Below, one piece after another: positions 9,200 to 18,131 of a stretch of 64,000 nt of DNA. Below the pieces are notes generated by a model. That model saw only the letters and a program-made list of their open reading frames with translations, made no database searches and was not told where the DNA came from. Origin of the DNA: Intestinibacter bartlettii (GTDB taxonomy: Bacteria > Bacillota > Clostridia > Peptostreptococcales > Peptostreptococcaceae); the NCBI RefSeq assembly GCF_000154445.1, contig NZ_DS499567.1; one strand, given 5' to 3'. Numbering within the stretch: the stretch's first letter is position 1; the number at the start of each line of letters is the position of its first letter. Made by a program: the position numbers and the translations under genes.

Positions 9200-9248
9200 A
9201 ACACTTATTTGAATTTTTAACTTTAAATAAAACAATAAGGTGATGTAA

Positions 9249-10481
9249 ATGAAAGGTTTAGTTTTAGAAGGGGGAGGCACAAAAGGTGCTTACCAATTAG
9301 GTGCTTATAAAGCTTTGAAGGAATTAGGTATGGAGTTTGATGGAATTGTCGGAACTTCAATAGGTGCTCTAAATGCAGCATTTATAATACAAGGTGATTA
9401 TGACATAATGGAAGACATATGGTTAAATCAAGATTACAAGAGTTTTATGATAATAGAAGAAGATTTATATGAAAAATATAAAAATACTGAATTTAAAGTA
9501 AAAGATATTGTAGCTATTGTAGATTTAATGAATAGAGTCAGAAAAAATGAAGGAATAGATATAACACCTTTAAAAAATTTATTAAAAGAATATATAGATG
9601 AAGACAAAATAAGAAAGTCATCTAAAGATTTTGGGTTGGTAACTGTATATTTAGACAAAAAAATAATTCCACAACATCTTATGAAAGAAGATATACCTGA
9701 GGGGCAACTTGTAGATTATTTGATTGCAAGTGCAAGTTTACCAATATTTCAGCTAGATAAATTAGATGATAAACTTTATTTAGACGGTTTTTTATCTGAT
9801 AATACACCAGTTGGGTTATTGGCGAATAAAAAATATGATGATATAATAGTACTTAGATTATCGAATGATGTCACAGGAGATAAAAATTTAAAGAAATATG
9901 TAGATATAAATCTTACAGTAATAAAACCATCTATGGATTTAGGGGGATCTCTTAATAAGGATAAAGACCATATGGAGAAATTATTTAAATTAGGATATAT
10001 GGATGTTATGAAAACCTACAAAAGATATGATGGAGTAAAATATTTCTTTAATGCAGATTTTATATACGATGAAAATACTTGTTTTGATATGATAACAAAT
10101 TTAAACATAAAGACGATTCAAGATATATGTAAAATTTTAAAAATTAAAAGAGAACCGAGTCTTAGAGTTCTGCTAGAAAATATAATTCCACAAATTGGTG
10201 ATATATTACATTTAGAAAAAGAATTTACATATAAAGATATTTTTTATAGTATATATGAGAGAATACTTGAGGAAAATAATATAGATGTTTTAAAATTATA
10301 TGATTTTTCGAAAGTTATAGATTTGGTTAACTCACAAATCGAACCAATAGATTACGATTATGATAATAATGATAATAAACACATTATTTCATTAAATAAA
10401 AAAGAGAAAATTGAAAAGGCAATAATAAATAAAATACTAAATGATTTTAAAAATCAAAGTTTAAAAAAGATGCCGATTTAA
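9249..10481 (+). CDS. Patatin-like phospholipase
   Basis: A 410-residue protein whose first 280 residues form a patatin domain. The oxyanion loop is 'LEGGGTKGAYQLG', the nucleophile Ser is in 'GTSIGALN' and the catalytic Asp is in 'YLDGFLSDNTP' (DGF instead of the common DGG/DGA). It probably hydrolyses phospholipid or lipid acyl esters. The C-terminal 130 residues have no recognised domain. There is no signal peptide. It lies 49 bp after the camA-like gene with its own AAGGTGAT ribosome binding site. Confidence 0.88.
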   Translation: MKGLVLEGGGTKGAYQLGAYKALKELGMEFDGIVGTSIGALNAAFIIQGDYDIMEDIWLNQDYKSFMIIEEDLYEKYKNTEFKVKDIVAIVDLMNRVRKNEGIDITPLKNLLKEYIDEDKIRKSSKDFGLVTVYLDKKIIPQHLMKEDIPEGQLVDYLIASASLPIFQLDKLDDKLYLDGFLSDNTPVGLLANKKYDDIIVLRLSNDVTGDKNLKKYVDINLTVIKPSMDLGGSLNKDKDHMEKLFKLGYMDVMKTYKRYDGVKYFFNADFIYDENTCFDMITNLNIKTIQDICKILKIKREPSLRVLLENIIPQIGDILHLEKEFTYKDIFYSIYERILEENNIDVLKLYDFSKVIDLVNSQIEPIDYDYDNNDNKHIISLNKKEKIEKAIINKILNDFKNQSLKKMPI

Positions 10482-10552
10482 TTTTATTTTACTAAAAATA
10501 ATATTTCCAAAGAAAAATAAAATTTTTATGTATATTAATTAGGAGGTACACA

Positions 10553-10813
10553 ATGGAAAAAACAGTAGTAATAAAAAATGCAACAGGGTTACATGCTAGA
10601 CCAGCAGGAATGTTTGTAAAAAAAGCTTCAGAATTCACTTCAACAGTAGAAGTATTAGCTAAAGGAAAAACTGTAAATGCTAAATCAATCATGGGAATAA
10701 TGAGTTTAGGTTTAGGTCAAGGTGAAGAAATAGTAGTTAAAGCTGAAGGTGCAGATGACGCTGCTGCAGTAGATGCATTAGTAGAATTAATCGAAAGTGG
10801 ATTTGGTGAATAA
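10553..10813 (+). CDS. ptsH: Phosphocarrier protein HPr
   Basis: An 86-residue protein of standard HPr length. His14 in 'NATGLHARPAGMF' accepts phosphate from enzyme I and passes it to sugar-specific EIIA domains. Ser45 in 'VNAKSIMGIMSLG' is the HPr kinase/phosphorylase target used in Firmicute catabolite control. A strong AGGAGG site precedes the ATG. It is separated from ptsI by a terminator and a repeat-rich 226-bp gap, so part of its transcription is probably independent of ptsI. It serves the fructose PTS at 32 kb. Confidence 0.97.
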   Translation: MEKTVVIKNATGLHARPAGMFVKKASEFTSTVEVLAKGKTVNAKSIMGIMSLGLGQGEEIVVKAEGADDAAAVDALVELIESGFGE

Positions 10814-10833
10814 GAATCAATACAATATAATAT

Positions 10834-10860
10834 AAAACCTGGGGTTTCCCAGGTTTTTAT
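10834..10860 (+). terminator. Terminator after ptsH
   Basis: AAAACCTGGG (10834-10843) pairs with CCCAGGTTTT (10848-10857) around a GTTT loop, followed by T-rich sequence. In a ptsH-ptsI operon this would allow only partial readthrough into ptsI. Confidence 0.8.
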
Positions 10861-10928
10861 ATAAAATTACTACAATAAATTAAAAGGTTTTTATATAAAA
10901 TTACTACAATAAATTAAAAGGTTTTTAT
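10851..10928 (+). repeat. 34-bp tandem duplication between ptsH and ptsI
   Basis: A 34-bp unit starting AGGTTTTTATATAAAATTAC occurs at 10851-10884 and identically at 10885-10918, with 10 bp of a third unit at 10919-10928. The first unit begins in the right arm of the ptsH terminator. Confidence 0.85.
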
Positions 10929-10949
10929 GATAAAGATTTCTTTATATAG
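10919..10949 (+). repeat. Dispersed palindromic repeat, right-end fragment (copy E)
   Basis: AGGTTTTTATGATAAAGATTTCTTTAT matches the right end of copy A (AGGTCTTTATGATAAAAATT...). Only this end is present. Confidence 0.55.
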
Positions 10950-11039
10950 GAATTAAAATAAATAATATTTAGAAAATAAGAGCAAAAGTAACGATAGATT
11001 ATATCTTATAATCAAGGGTATATTTTAGGAGGAATAAAT

Positions 11040-12746
11040 ATGTTTAAAGGAACAGCAGCATCACCAGGTATCGTACTTGGGAAAGCGTTAGTATTAGAGC
11101 ATAATGAATTAGTAATAGAAAAGAAATCAATATCTGATGTAGATAAAGAAATAGAAAGATTAAACGATGCGGTTGCAATATCAAAAGCTGAATTAGAAAA
11201 AGTAAGAGATAAAGCAAAGGTAGAATTAGGGGAAGAAGAAGCACAAATATTCGAATCTCATTTATTAGTTTTAGAAGATCCAGAATTATTAGGTTCTGCA
11301 ATAGACAAAGTAAAATCTGAAAATGTCAATGCTGATTTTGCATTAAACGAAATAAAAGAAATGTTTGTTGGTATGTTTGAAGCTATGGACAACGAATATA
11401 TGAGAGAAAGAGCTGCAGATATAAAAGACGTTACAAATAGAATATTAAGACATCTATTAGGGGTTAAGATAGTTGATTTAGCTGCATTAGAAGATGAAGT
11501 TGTTTTAGTTGCACATGATTTAACTCCATCAGATACAGCTACTATGGATAAAAAGAAAGTTTTAGGTTTCTTAACTGATATCGGTGGTAGAACTTCTCAT
11601 ACTGCTATAATGGCTAGAACTTTAGAAGTTGCTGCAATAGTTGGTTTAACTGATGCTACTGAGCAAATAAAAGACGGGGATTTCGTAGTATTTAACGGAG
11701 ATACTGGTGAAGTTATATTAAACCCAGATGAAGAAACAATAGCTAAATATTCTCAAATGAAAAAAGAATTTGAAGAATATAAAAAATCATTAGAGTTATT
11801 AAAAGGACAAGCATCTGTTACTACTGATGGAAAACATGTTGAATTAGCAGGAAACATAGGTACTCCAAATGATGTTGAAGGTTTAATCAAAAACGATGCT
11901 GAAGGTGTTGGACTTTATAGAACTGAATTCTTATATATGGATAGAACTGATTTCCCAACAGAAGATGAACAATACGAAGCTTATAAAGCAGTACTTGAAG
12001 GAATGAGCGGAAAACCAGTTGTTATAAGAACTTTAGATATAGGTGGAGACAAAAAACTTGACTACCTACAAATGGATGAAGAAATGAACCCATTCTTAGG
12101 ATACAGAGCGATAAGACTTTGCCTAGATAGAAAAGAAATATTTACAACTCAATTAAGAGCTTTATATAGAGCGAGTGTTCACGGAAAATTAAGAATAATG
12201 TTCCCAATGATATCTTCATTAGAAGAATTATTACAAGCTAAAGCTGTATGTGAAGAAGTAAAAGCTGAATTAGATACAGAAAATATCCCATACTCAAAAG
12301 ATGTAGAAGTTGGTATGATGATAGAAGTTCCATCAGCAGCAGTAATATCTGATGTTCTTGCTAAACATGTTGATTTCTTCTCAATAGGAACAAATGACTT
12401 AATCCAATATACTTGTGCAGTAGATAGAATGAACCAAAAAATAAGCTACTTATATAACCAATTCAATCCAGCAGTATTAAGATTAATAAAAATGGTTATA
12501 GAAAATGCACATAAAGAAGGTAAATGGGCTGGAATGTGTGGAGAATCTGCAGGAGATCAAAGAATGATACCTATATTATTAGGATTTGGTCTTGATGAAT
12601 TCTCTATGAGTCCAATATCTATATTACCAGCTAGAAAATTAATAAATTCTGTAAGTGAAGCAGATATGAAAGCTTTCGCAGATAAAGTTTTAGAACTTGG
12701 AACTGCTAAAGAAATAGAAGAATTTATATCTGAAACTTTTAAATAG
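11040..12746 (+). CDS. ptsI: PTS enzyme I (phosphoenolpyruvate-protein phosphotransferase)
   Basis: A 568-residue protein of full family length. The phospho-accepting His lies in 'GGRTSHTAIMAR' (about residue 189). The C-terminal PEP-binding TIM barrel carries 'GVGLYRTEFLYMDR', 'GYRAIRLCL', 'FSIGTNDLIQYT' and 'WAGMCGESAGD'. It moves phosphate from PEP to HPr in the cytoplasm. AGGAGGAATAAATATG gives a clear start. It is followed by a strong terminator. Confidence 0.98.
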   Translation: MFKGTAASPGIVLGKALVLEHNELVIEKKSISDVDKEIERLNDAVAISKAELEKVRDKAKVELGEEEAQIFESHLLVLEDPELLGSAIDKVKSENVNADFALNEIKEMFVGMFEAMDNEYMRERAADIKDVTNRILRHLLGVKIVDLAALEDEVVLVAHDLTPSDTATMDKKKVLGFLTDIGGRTSHTAIMARTLEVAAIVGLTDATEQIKDGDFVVFNGDTGEVILNPDEETIAKYSQMKKEFEEYKKSLELLKGQASVTTDGKHVELAGNIGTPNDVEGLIKNDAEGVGLYRTEFLYMDRTDFPTEDEQYEAYKAVLEGMSGKPVVIRTLDIGGDKKLDYLQMDEEMNPFLGYRAIRLCLDRKEIFTTQLRALYRASVHGKLRIMFPMISSLEELLQAKAVCEEVKAELDTENIPYSKDVEVGMMIEVPSAAVISDVLAKHVDFFSIGTNDLIQYTCAVDRMNQKISYLYNQFNPAVLRLIKMVIENAHKEGKWAGMCGESAGDQRMIPILLGFGLDEFSMSPISILPARKLINSVSEADMKAFADKVLELGTAKEIEEFISETFK

Positions 12747-12806
12747 AATTTACTTAATTTATAAATAAATTAGTTACCGAAAAATTTATATATATACACA
12801 TTTATA

Positions 12807-12832
12807 GCCGACTTTTTAGTCGGCTTATTTTT
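12807..12832 (+). terminator. Terminator after ptsI
   Basis: AGCCGACT (12807-12814) pairs perfectly with AGTCGGCT (12819-12826) around TTTT, followed by TATTTTTT. Confidence 0.92.
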
Positions 12833-12903
12833 TATGTATGAAAAAATATATATTAATGTTGTTAATAAGTATAATTTTTCTTATATATAAAAAAATCATA
12901 CAA

Positions 12904-12933
12904 AAATATGCATAAATATGCATAAATATGCAT
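12904..12933 (+). repeat. Three tandem copies of AAATATGCAT
   Basis: AAATATGCAT repeats exactly at 12904-12913, 12914-12923 and 12924-12933, a period close to one helical turn. It may be a regulator site or a curved-DNA element upstream of the capsule operon, or chance slippage. Confidence 0.7.
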
Positions 12934-13048
12934 AAAAAAGAGCAAAATTACGATTTATCCATTATTTTTTAAAATATGAAAGAAATATTTATATATTTTT
13001 AATTTACTATTTTAAAATATGTGGTAAAATATATTTTGAGCAAAAAAG

Positions 13049-13065
13049 GTTACAAAAAAGTTACT
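13049..13065 (-). promoter_or_regulatory. WalR-like box upstream of pgsB (one mismatch)
   Basis: GTTACA-N5-GTTACT on the plus strand reads as AGTAAC-N5-TGTAAC on the minus strand. This is one mismatch from the WalR consensus TGTWAH-N5-TGTWAH. It is about 245 bp upstream of pgsB. Confidence 0.35.
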
Positions 13066-13309
13066 AAATTATAAAGAATAAATAAAGTATTAATATTTTT
13101 ATATTTATTTTAGAACGACATAAAATTTTATAAATATATCTTAAAAATAAAAATTTGCATTGATAAATATAAAAAATATTGTTATTATTGAGTAGTAAAC
13201 TTAGCATAAAAAGGAATATTGTAAAAAAAAGATGTTATATGAAGAATATTTGGTTAATACAATATATTTTATTCTTTAAAAGTAATTAAAAAACAGGAAG
13301 GGGGAATAA

Positions 13310-14614
13310 TTGTCTAAGAGACAAGAAACCAATATGTACGATAAAGTAACTATAATACAATTTTCTATGATAATTGCTGCTATAGCATTATTATTATTTT
13401 TAGGAATTAAAGAAAAGCGTAAAAATGAGGAAAATATAAAAAAATTACCTATAAGAGTTAATGTAAATGGAATACGTGGAAAATCAACAGCAACAAGATT
13501 AATAACAGGTGTTTTAGATAGCGCTGGTTATAAAGTAGTAGGAAAAACAACTGGTACATCACCAAGAATGATTTACTGGAATAAAGAAGATGAGGAAGTT
13601 ATACAACGTAATGGTTTAGGAGCTAATATAAAAGAACAAATTGATGTTGTTGACAAAGCTAGAAAAGCTGGAGCAGAAGCATTAGTATGTGAATGTATGG
13701 CAGTTAGACCAGAATATCAAGATGTATATCAAAATCAAATATTCAAATCAAATATAACAGTAATAGTTAACGTTTTAGAAGACCATTTAGATGTTATGGG
13801 ACCAACTACAGATGAAATAGCTTTAGCATTTACTAATACTATACCATATGATGGATATTTAGTTGTGGATAACGGACCATATGTTGAATATTTCACTAAA
13901 GTATGTAAAGAAAGAAACACACAAATAGTTGTTGCTGACAATTCAAAAATACCAGAAGGACTAATGGAACAATTTAAATATACAATATTTGAAGACAACA
14001 TTTCATTAGCATTAGCTGTTGCAGAAATTTTAAAAATAGATGAAGAAACTGCTTTTAAAGGAATGTTAGCGGCTAATCCTGACCCAGGTGCTGCAACAAT
14101 AACTGAGTATGAAAATGAAGGGGCTAAAAGTATATTTGTAAATGGATTCGCAGCAAACGAACCATCTTCAACTTTAGCTATATGGGATAAAATAAAAGAA
14201 AAATTACCAAATACAGATAGGCCAGTAGTATTATTCAATGGTAGAGAAGATAGGGTCGACAGAACAGATCAGTTTATAGAAGACTGTTTCCCTTACCTTC
14301 AAGATGATGTTACACTTGTAGCTATGGGTGAAGGTAGTGACCATATCACAAAAGCTATAGAAAGTGGAAAATTAAATAATATAAAAGAATACATCGATTT
14401 ATCAGATTTAGAAGTTGATGAATTAATAAAAGAATTATATTCTTTAACAAAAGATAGAGTTATGTTCGGAGTTGGAAATATCCATGGTGACGCTGATGAA
14501 TTATTACAAAAAATGTTTAACATTTATATAAATGAAGAAGATTACTCAGAACACCCACAAATAAATCTAAAATTAGGAAATGTATTTAAGTTTAATTTTC
14601 AAAACTTATTTTAA
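13310..14614 (+). CDS. pgsB: Poly-gamma-glutamate synthase PgsB/CapB
   Basis: A 434-residue ligase with an N-terminal membrane segment ('MIIAAIALLLFLG') and a Mur-ligase-like ATPase domain with the P-loop 'VNGIRGKSTATRL'. Other typical CapB segments are 'CMAVRPEYQ', 'VLEDHLDVMGPT' and 'FNGREDRVDR'. It activates glutamate with ATP and extends gamma-linked polyglutamate at the membrane together with PgsC and PgsA. The start is TTG at 13310, supported by AGGAAGGGGG (13296-13304); the next ATG (13334) is too far from that site. It is the first gene of a four-gene operon. Confidence 0.95.
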   Translation: MSKRQETNMYDKVTIIQFSMIIAAIALLLFLGIKEKRKNEENIKKLPIRVNVNGIRGKSTATRLITGVLDSAGYKVVGKTTGTSPRMIYWNKEDEEVIQRNGLGANIKEQIDVVDKARKAGAEALVCECMAVRPEYQDVYQNQIFKSNITVIVNVLEDHLDVMGPTTDEIALAFTNTIPYDGYLVVDNGPYVEYFTKVCKERNTQIVVADNSKIPEGLMEQFKYTIFEDNISLALAVAEILKIDEETAFKGMLAANPDPGAATITEYENEGAKSIFVNGFAANEPSSTLAIWDKIKEKLPNTDRPVVLFNGREDRVDRTDQFIEDCFPYLQDDVTLVAMGEGSDHITKAIESGKLNNIKEYIDLSDLEVDELIKELYSLTKDRVMFGVGNIHGDADELLQKMFNIYINEEDYSEHPQINLKLGNVFKFNFQNLF

Positions 14615-14623
14615 GGAGGAAAT

Positions 14624-15073
14624 ATGTATATAACAGATTTTTATATGTCATTAGTCATAGGTGTTGTAGCAACCCTATTATTCGTTGAAAGTTTTGGTAT
14701 AACACCAGGAGGAATCATAGTAGCAAGTTACTTAGCTTTAGTATTTGATTCACCGATAACAATAGTATTAATTTTATTAGTTTCATTCATAACATACGGT
14801 ATAGTAAACTTTATATTACCAAAATTCGTTATACTTTATGGTAAGAGAAAATTCGTTGCAACTATGATAGTAGCTGTAACATTAAAACTTATATTCGAAG
14901 CAATATACCCAATAACACCATTCCCTACATTTGAATTTAGAGGAATAGGAATAATAGTTCCAGCATTATTATCAAACTGCTACTCAAGACAAGGAATAAA
15001 AATAACTTTAATAGCTACTCTTGTTATGACAGCTATAGTTTATGGAATAATGCAAATAGTTTATTTTATATAG
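14624..15073 (+). CDS. pgsC: Poly-gamma-glutamate synthesis protein PgsC/CapC
   Basis: A 149-residue membrane protein of standard CapC length with about four to five hydrophobic segments. The family pattern 'ESFGITPGGIIVASYLALV' appears near residue 20. It forms the membrane synthase with PgsB. It lies 9 bp after pgsB, with AAGGAGG immediately before the ATG. Confidence 0.93.
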   Translation: MYITDFYMSLVIGVVATLLFVESFGITPGGIIVASYLALVFDSPITIVLILLVSFITYGIVNFILPKFVILYGKRKFVATMIVAVTLKLIFEAIYPITPFPTFEFRGIGIIVPALLSNCYSRQGIKITLIATLVMTAIVYGIMQIVYFI

Positions 15074-15088
15074 GTTGTAGGTGATTAT

Positions 15089-16366
15089 ATGGAAGAAAAA
15101 AAATTAGCGTTGAGAGATAAAATACAAATTTATATAAAAAACCAAAAACGTATAACAGGTAAAGGACTAACATTAGTAATATTAGTTATTGCTGCTATTC
15201 TTTGCGGTTCAAGTTTTATAACATCAAGCGCAAGTGATAAATCAAACTCAGCAAGCAAATACAATGATGAAAGAATTGTAAAAGGTACTGTAGTTGGAGA
15301 TATCATGCTTGGAAGATCAATAAAAAATAAAAGTGCAAAAAACAATTACAGTGATATACTAGATGGTGTATCAAGTATATGGAAAGACTCTGATTATGTT
15401 TCAGGAAACTTAGAGTGTGCTCTTTTAGATAATCCTGATGATTTCAAGAAAAATGATAAAGAAATACACATAAATGCTGAAACAAAATCAGTAAACTTAT
15501 TAAAAGATAATGGATTTACATTAATAAACTTAGCAAACAACCACTTAGCAGACTTCTGTAGTGAGGGAGTAGTAAGTACTGTAAATACATTAAAAAAAGC
15601 AGGTTTAAATTATGTAGGAGCTGGAAAAAATATAACTGAAGCTAGTAAATACGATGTACAAGAAATAAATGGAGTTAAAATCGCTACTGTTTCTGTAAGT
15701 GATATAGTTCCTAAAAACTTCTCAGCAACTGACACAAAAGCAGGTATATTATCTACTAAAAACATGAGATACTATCAAGCTGTTAGAGATGCAAAAGCAA
15801 ATGCTGATATAGTTATAGTTAATATACACTGGGGTGTTGAATATGCTTTAAACCAAACAGAACAACAACAACAATTAGCTAGAAATTTAATAAACTTCGG
15901 AGCTGATATAGTAATTGGTTCTCATCCACACGTACTTCAGCCTGTAGAAAAATATAAAGACGGTATTATATTCTACAGTATGGGTAACTTTGTTTTCGAC
16001 CAAGGATGGAGTAGAACAAAAGATAGTATGGTATTAAATTACTTTGTAGACAAAGATGGAAACCTTAGCTTTGAAATGATTCCAGTTAGAATAAAAGATG
16101 GTTATCCAACAGTTACAAACAACAAATTCTTTGTAAACAGAACATTTAATACTTTAACTAAAGGTCTAAAAGATAGCGATTATGAAGTTAAGTCAGATAC
16201 TTTACTTCTAAAAAATGCTATAAAAGTTGATTTACAAAAAGACAATGCTGGAGATAATGATACAACTACTGATCAAAATTCAACAGACTTAAATAATACT
16301 GATAATTCAACTAACACAATTGACGAAAATAATAACTATAATAATGAGGATGGCATCAATTACTAA
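15089..16366 (+). CDS. pgsA: Poly-gamma-glutamate synthesis protein PgsA/CapA
   Basis: A 425-residue protein with an N-terminal membrane anchor ('TLVILVIAAILCGSSF') and an extracellular metallophosphatase-like CapA domain. Family motifs are 'VVGDIMLGRSI', 'GNLECALLD', 'NLANNHLADF', 'NIHWGVEY', 'IGSHPHVLQP' and 'YSMGNFVFDQ'. CapA is needed for polymer synthesis or export. The last 45 residues are Asn/Asp/Thr-rich and low complexity. It lies 15 bp after pgsC. Confidence 0.94.
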   Translation: MEEKKLALRDKIQIYIKNQKRITGKGLTLVILVIAAILCGSSFITSSASDKSNSASKYNDERIVKGTVVGDIMLGRSIKNKSAKNNYSDILDGVSSIWKDSDYVSGNLECALLDNPDDFKKNDKEIHINAETKSVNLLKDNGFTLINLANNHLADFCSEGVVSTVNTLKKAGLNYVGAGKNITEASKYDVQEINGVKIATVSVSDIVPKNFSATDTKAGILSTKNMRYYQAVRDAKANADIVIVNIHWGVEYALNQTEQQQQLARNLINFGADIVIGSHPHVLQPVEKYKDGIIFYSMGNFVFDQGWSRTKDSMVLNYFVDKDGNLSFEMIPVRIKDGYPTVTNNKFFVNRTFNTLTKGLKDSDYEVKSDTLLLKNAIKVDLQKDNAGDNDTTTDQNSTDLNNTDNSTNTIDENNNYNNEDGINY

Positions 16367-16392
16367 AATATTAATATATGGAGAATGATGTT

Positions 16393-18009
16393 ATGCAAAA
16401 GAAGAAGAGAAAGAAGAAATCAAATAAAAATTCCAATAACTTATTATATATTTTGATTATTGTATTAGTATTAGCAGCTGGTGCATTTGCTTATTTTAAA
16501 TTCTTTAAAACAAGTAGCGGAAGTGGAAATACTAATGCGACTGTTCAAAGTAATAATGATTATGTAGTAAGTACATCAAACGAAACAGCAACAAAAATCG
16601 GTGAAGAAGTACTTGCTAAAGGCGGTAATGCAGTAGATGCTGCTATAGCAGTTTCTTATGCATTAGGAGTTGCTCAACCTTATGCATCAGGTATAGGTGG
16701 TGGCGGTGGAATGCTTATTTATGATCCAAGTAGCACTGATTATAAGTTCTACGATTATAAAGATGCAGCACCAGTTTCTGCAACAACAAAGCAAAGCGAT
16801 ATCGCTGTACCAGGTTTTGTACTTGGAATGGAGAAAATTTCAAATGATCTAGGTACTATGGATATTTCTGATTTAATCCAATATTCTGTGGATTTAGCAA
16901 GAGATGGGGTAGAAGTAAATAGTGACACTGTAAAAGCCATAAATTCTTTTGCGTCATTACTACAAAATGATGAAGATTATGTAAAAGAAGACGGTTCATT
17001 ATTAGCAGAAGGCGATAAATTAGTACAAAGTGAATTAGCGAATACGTTAAAAACTATTCAAGAAAAAGGATCAGTAGGCTTCTATAGTGGTGAAATAGGA
17101 CAAAATATAGCAAATGCAGCAAAAATGCAATTATCTGATTTAAGTGCATATGAAGTTAAAGAAGAAAAACCAGTTGAAGGTGACTTTAATGGATATAAAG
17201 TTGTTTCTGCACCAGCACCGTTTTCAGGTACTACTCTTATTCAAATGTTAAAAATAATTGAAAAAGAGGGAGAAACAAGCGATTTAACTGATACTGCTCA
17301 ATATTTACAAGCTTTAGATAAAGCGACTACTTTAGCTCACTATAGCAGAGGAAAGAAATTAGCTGACCCTGCATTTAGAAAAGTAAATGAACAAAACTTA
17401 GTTACAGATGAATATATACAAAAACTAATTGACTCACATGCGACTTCATATAGTCAAGATGATGAAAGTGAAAGTACAACACACTTTGTTATAGTTGATA
17501 AAGATGGTATGGTAGTTTCAGCTACAAATACATTAGGACATTTTTATGGTTCTCAAGACAAAGTAAATGGATTCTATTTAAATTGTAGTTTAAAAAGTTT
17601 TGGTACGAGTGGAAAAAATAAATATGAAGCAGGAAAAAGACCTAGAACTTATACGAGTCCAACAATAATTCAAAAAGACGACTATATAATGGGTATTGGG
17701 ACTCCAGGTGGTGTAAGAATATTAAAAATGTTAGCGCCAATAATAGTAGATGACTTATACTTCGGTAAAGATCTACAAAGCTCTATCAATAAATCAAGAG
17801 TAATATTCTATGAACCAGGTGTATTAATGCTTGAAGACGGCAGAAGTGAAGAATATATAATAGATGTATCAAATTGTGGATATCCATATGTTGATGTAAA
17901 AGACCAACTTTACTTTGGAGCTGTACAGGCTGGCGGAATTTCGAACGGAAAATATTTCGGAGCTAGTGACAATAGAAGACTTGGTAAAGTATCTATAAAT
18001 GATAAATAG
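16393..18009 (+). CDS. Gamma-glutamyltransferase of the poly-gamma-glutamate operon (CapD/PgsD type)
   Basis: A 538-residue protein with a basic start, one membrane anchor ('LLYILIIVLVLAAGAFAYF') and an extracellular gamma-glutamyltranspeptidase domain. The self-processing site is 'ESTTHFVIVD', with predicted nucleophile Thr362, and the glycine-rich 'GIGTPGGVRIL' follows. CapD-type enzymes cut polyglutamate or attach it to peptidoglycan. As last gene of the pgs operon, it suggests either a wall-anchored capsule or released polymer. ATG 16393 is preferred because GGAGA (16380-16384) precedes it; an in-frame ATG at 16378 has no site of its own. Confidence 0.9.
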   Translation: MQKKKRKKKSNKNSNNLLYILIIVLVLAAGAFAYFKFFKTSSGSGNTNATVQSNNDYVVSTSNETATKIGEEVLAKGGNAVDAAIAVSYALGVAQPYASGIGGGGGMLIYDPSSTDYKFYDYKDAAPVSATTKQSDIAVPGFVLGMEKISNDLGTMDISDLIQYSVDLARDGVEVNSDTVKAINSFASLLQNDEDYVKEDGSLLAEGDKLVQSELANTLKTIQEKGSVGFYSGEIGQNIANAAKMQLSDLSAYEVKEEKPVEGDFNGYKVVSAPAPFSGTTLIQMLKIIEKEGETSDLTDTAQYLQALDKATTLAHYSRGKKLADPAFRKVNEQNLVTDEYIQKLIDSHATSYSQDDESESTTHFVIVDKDGMVVSATNTLGHFYGSQDKVNGFYLNCSLKSFGTSGKNKYEAGKRPRTYTSPTIIQKDDYIMGIGTPGGVRILKMLAPIIVDDLYFGKDLQSSINKSRVIFYEPGVLMLEDGRSEEYIIDVSNCGYPYVDVKDQLYFGAVQAGGISNGKYFGASDNRRLGKVSINDK

Positions 18010-18072
18010 ATAAAAGCTGCTATGTAAATAAGCATAGCGACAATGCAAAATAATTTGTGCTTATGATGAAAT

Positions 18073-18131
18073 AAATACTCCTTTATGGCAATGATAAAAA
18101 TATAAGTCAATGTCAGGAAGGAGTATTTTTT
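18073..18131 (+). promoter_or_regulatory. Hairpin that buries the transposase ribosome binding site
   Basis: AAATACTCCTT (18073-18083) pairs perfectly with AAGGAGTATTT (18118-18128), then more Ts, and the transposase ATG starts at 18132. The AAGGAG inside the right arm is the ribosome binding site. Readthrough transcripts from the pgs operon would fold this stem, hide the site and may also terminate here. Several IS families protect themselves from outside promoters this way. Confidence 0.6.

Larger units (their letters stand above)
12833..13309. other. Long leader region of the pgs operon
   Basis: A 477-bp AT-rich gap between the ptsI terminator and pgsB with no supported open frame. It contains a triple decamer repeat (12904-12933) and a WalR-like direct repeat (13049-13065). 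The pgs promoter must lie here or further upstream, but I could not choose one hexamer pair with confidence. Confidence 0.6.

Noticed and set aside
10851..10928. 34-bp repeats considered as a CRISPR array
   Set aside because: The units are directly adjacent with no spacers, only two full copies exist and no cas gene is present.
13735..14238. A 167-residue minus-strand frame inside pgsB
   Set aside because: Antisense to a confident pgsB; the composition (Ser/Ile/Leu-rich) is typical of reverse-strand shadows.
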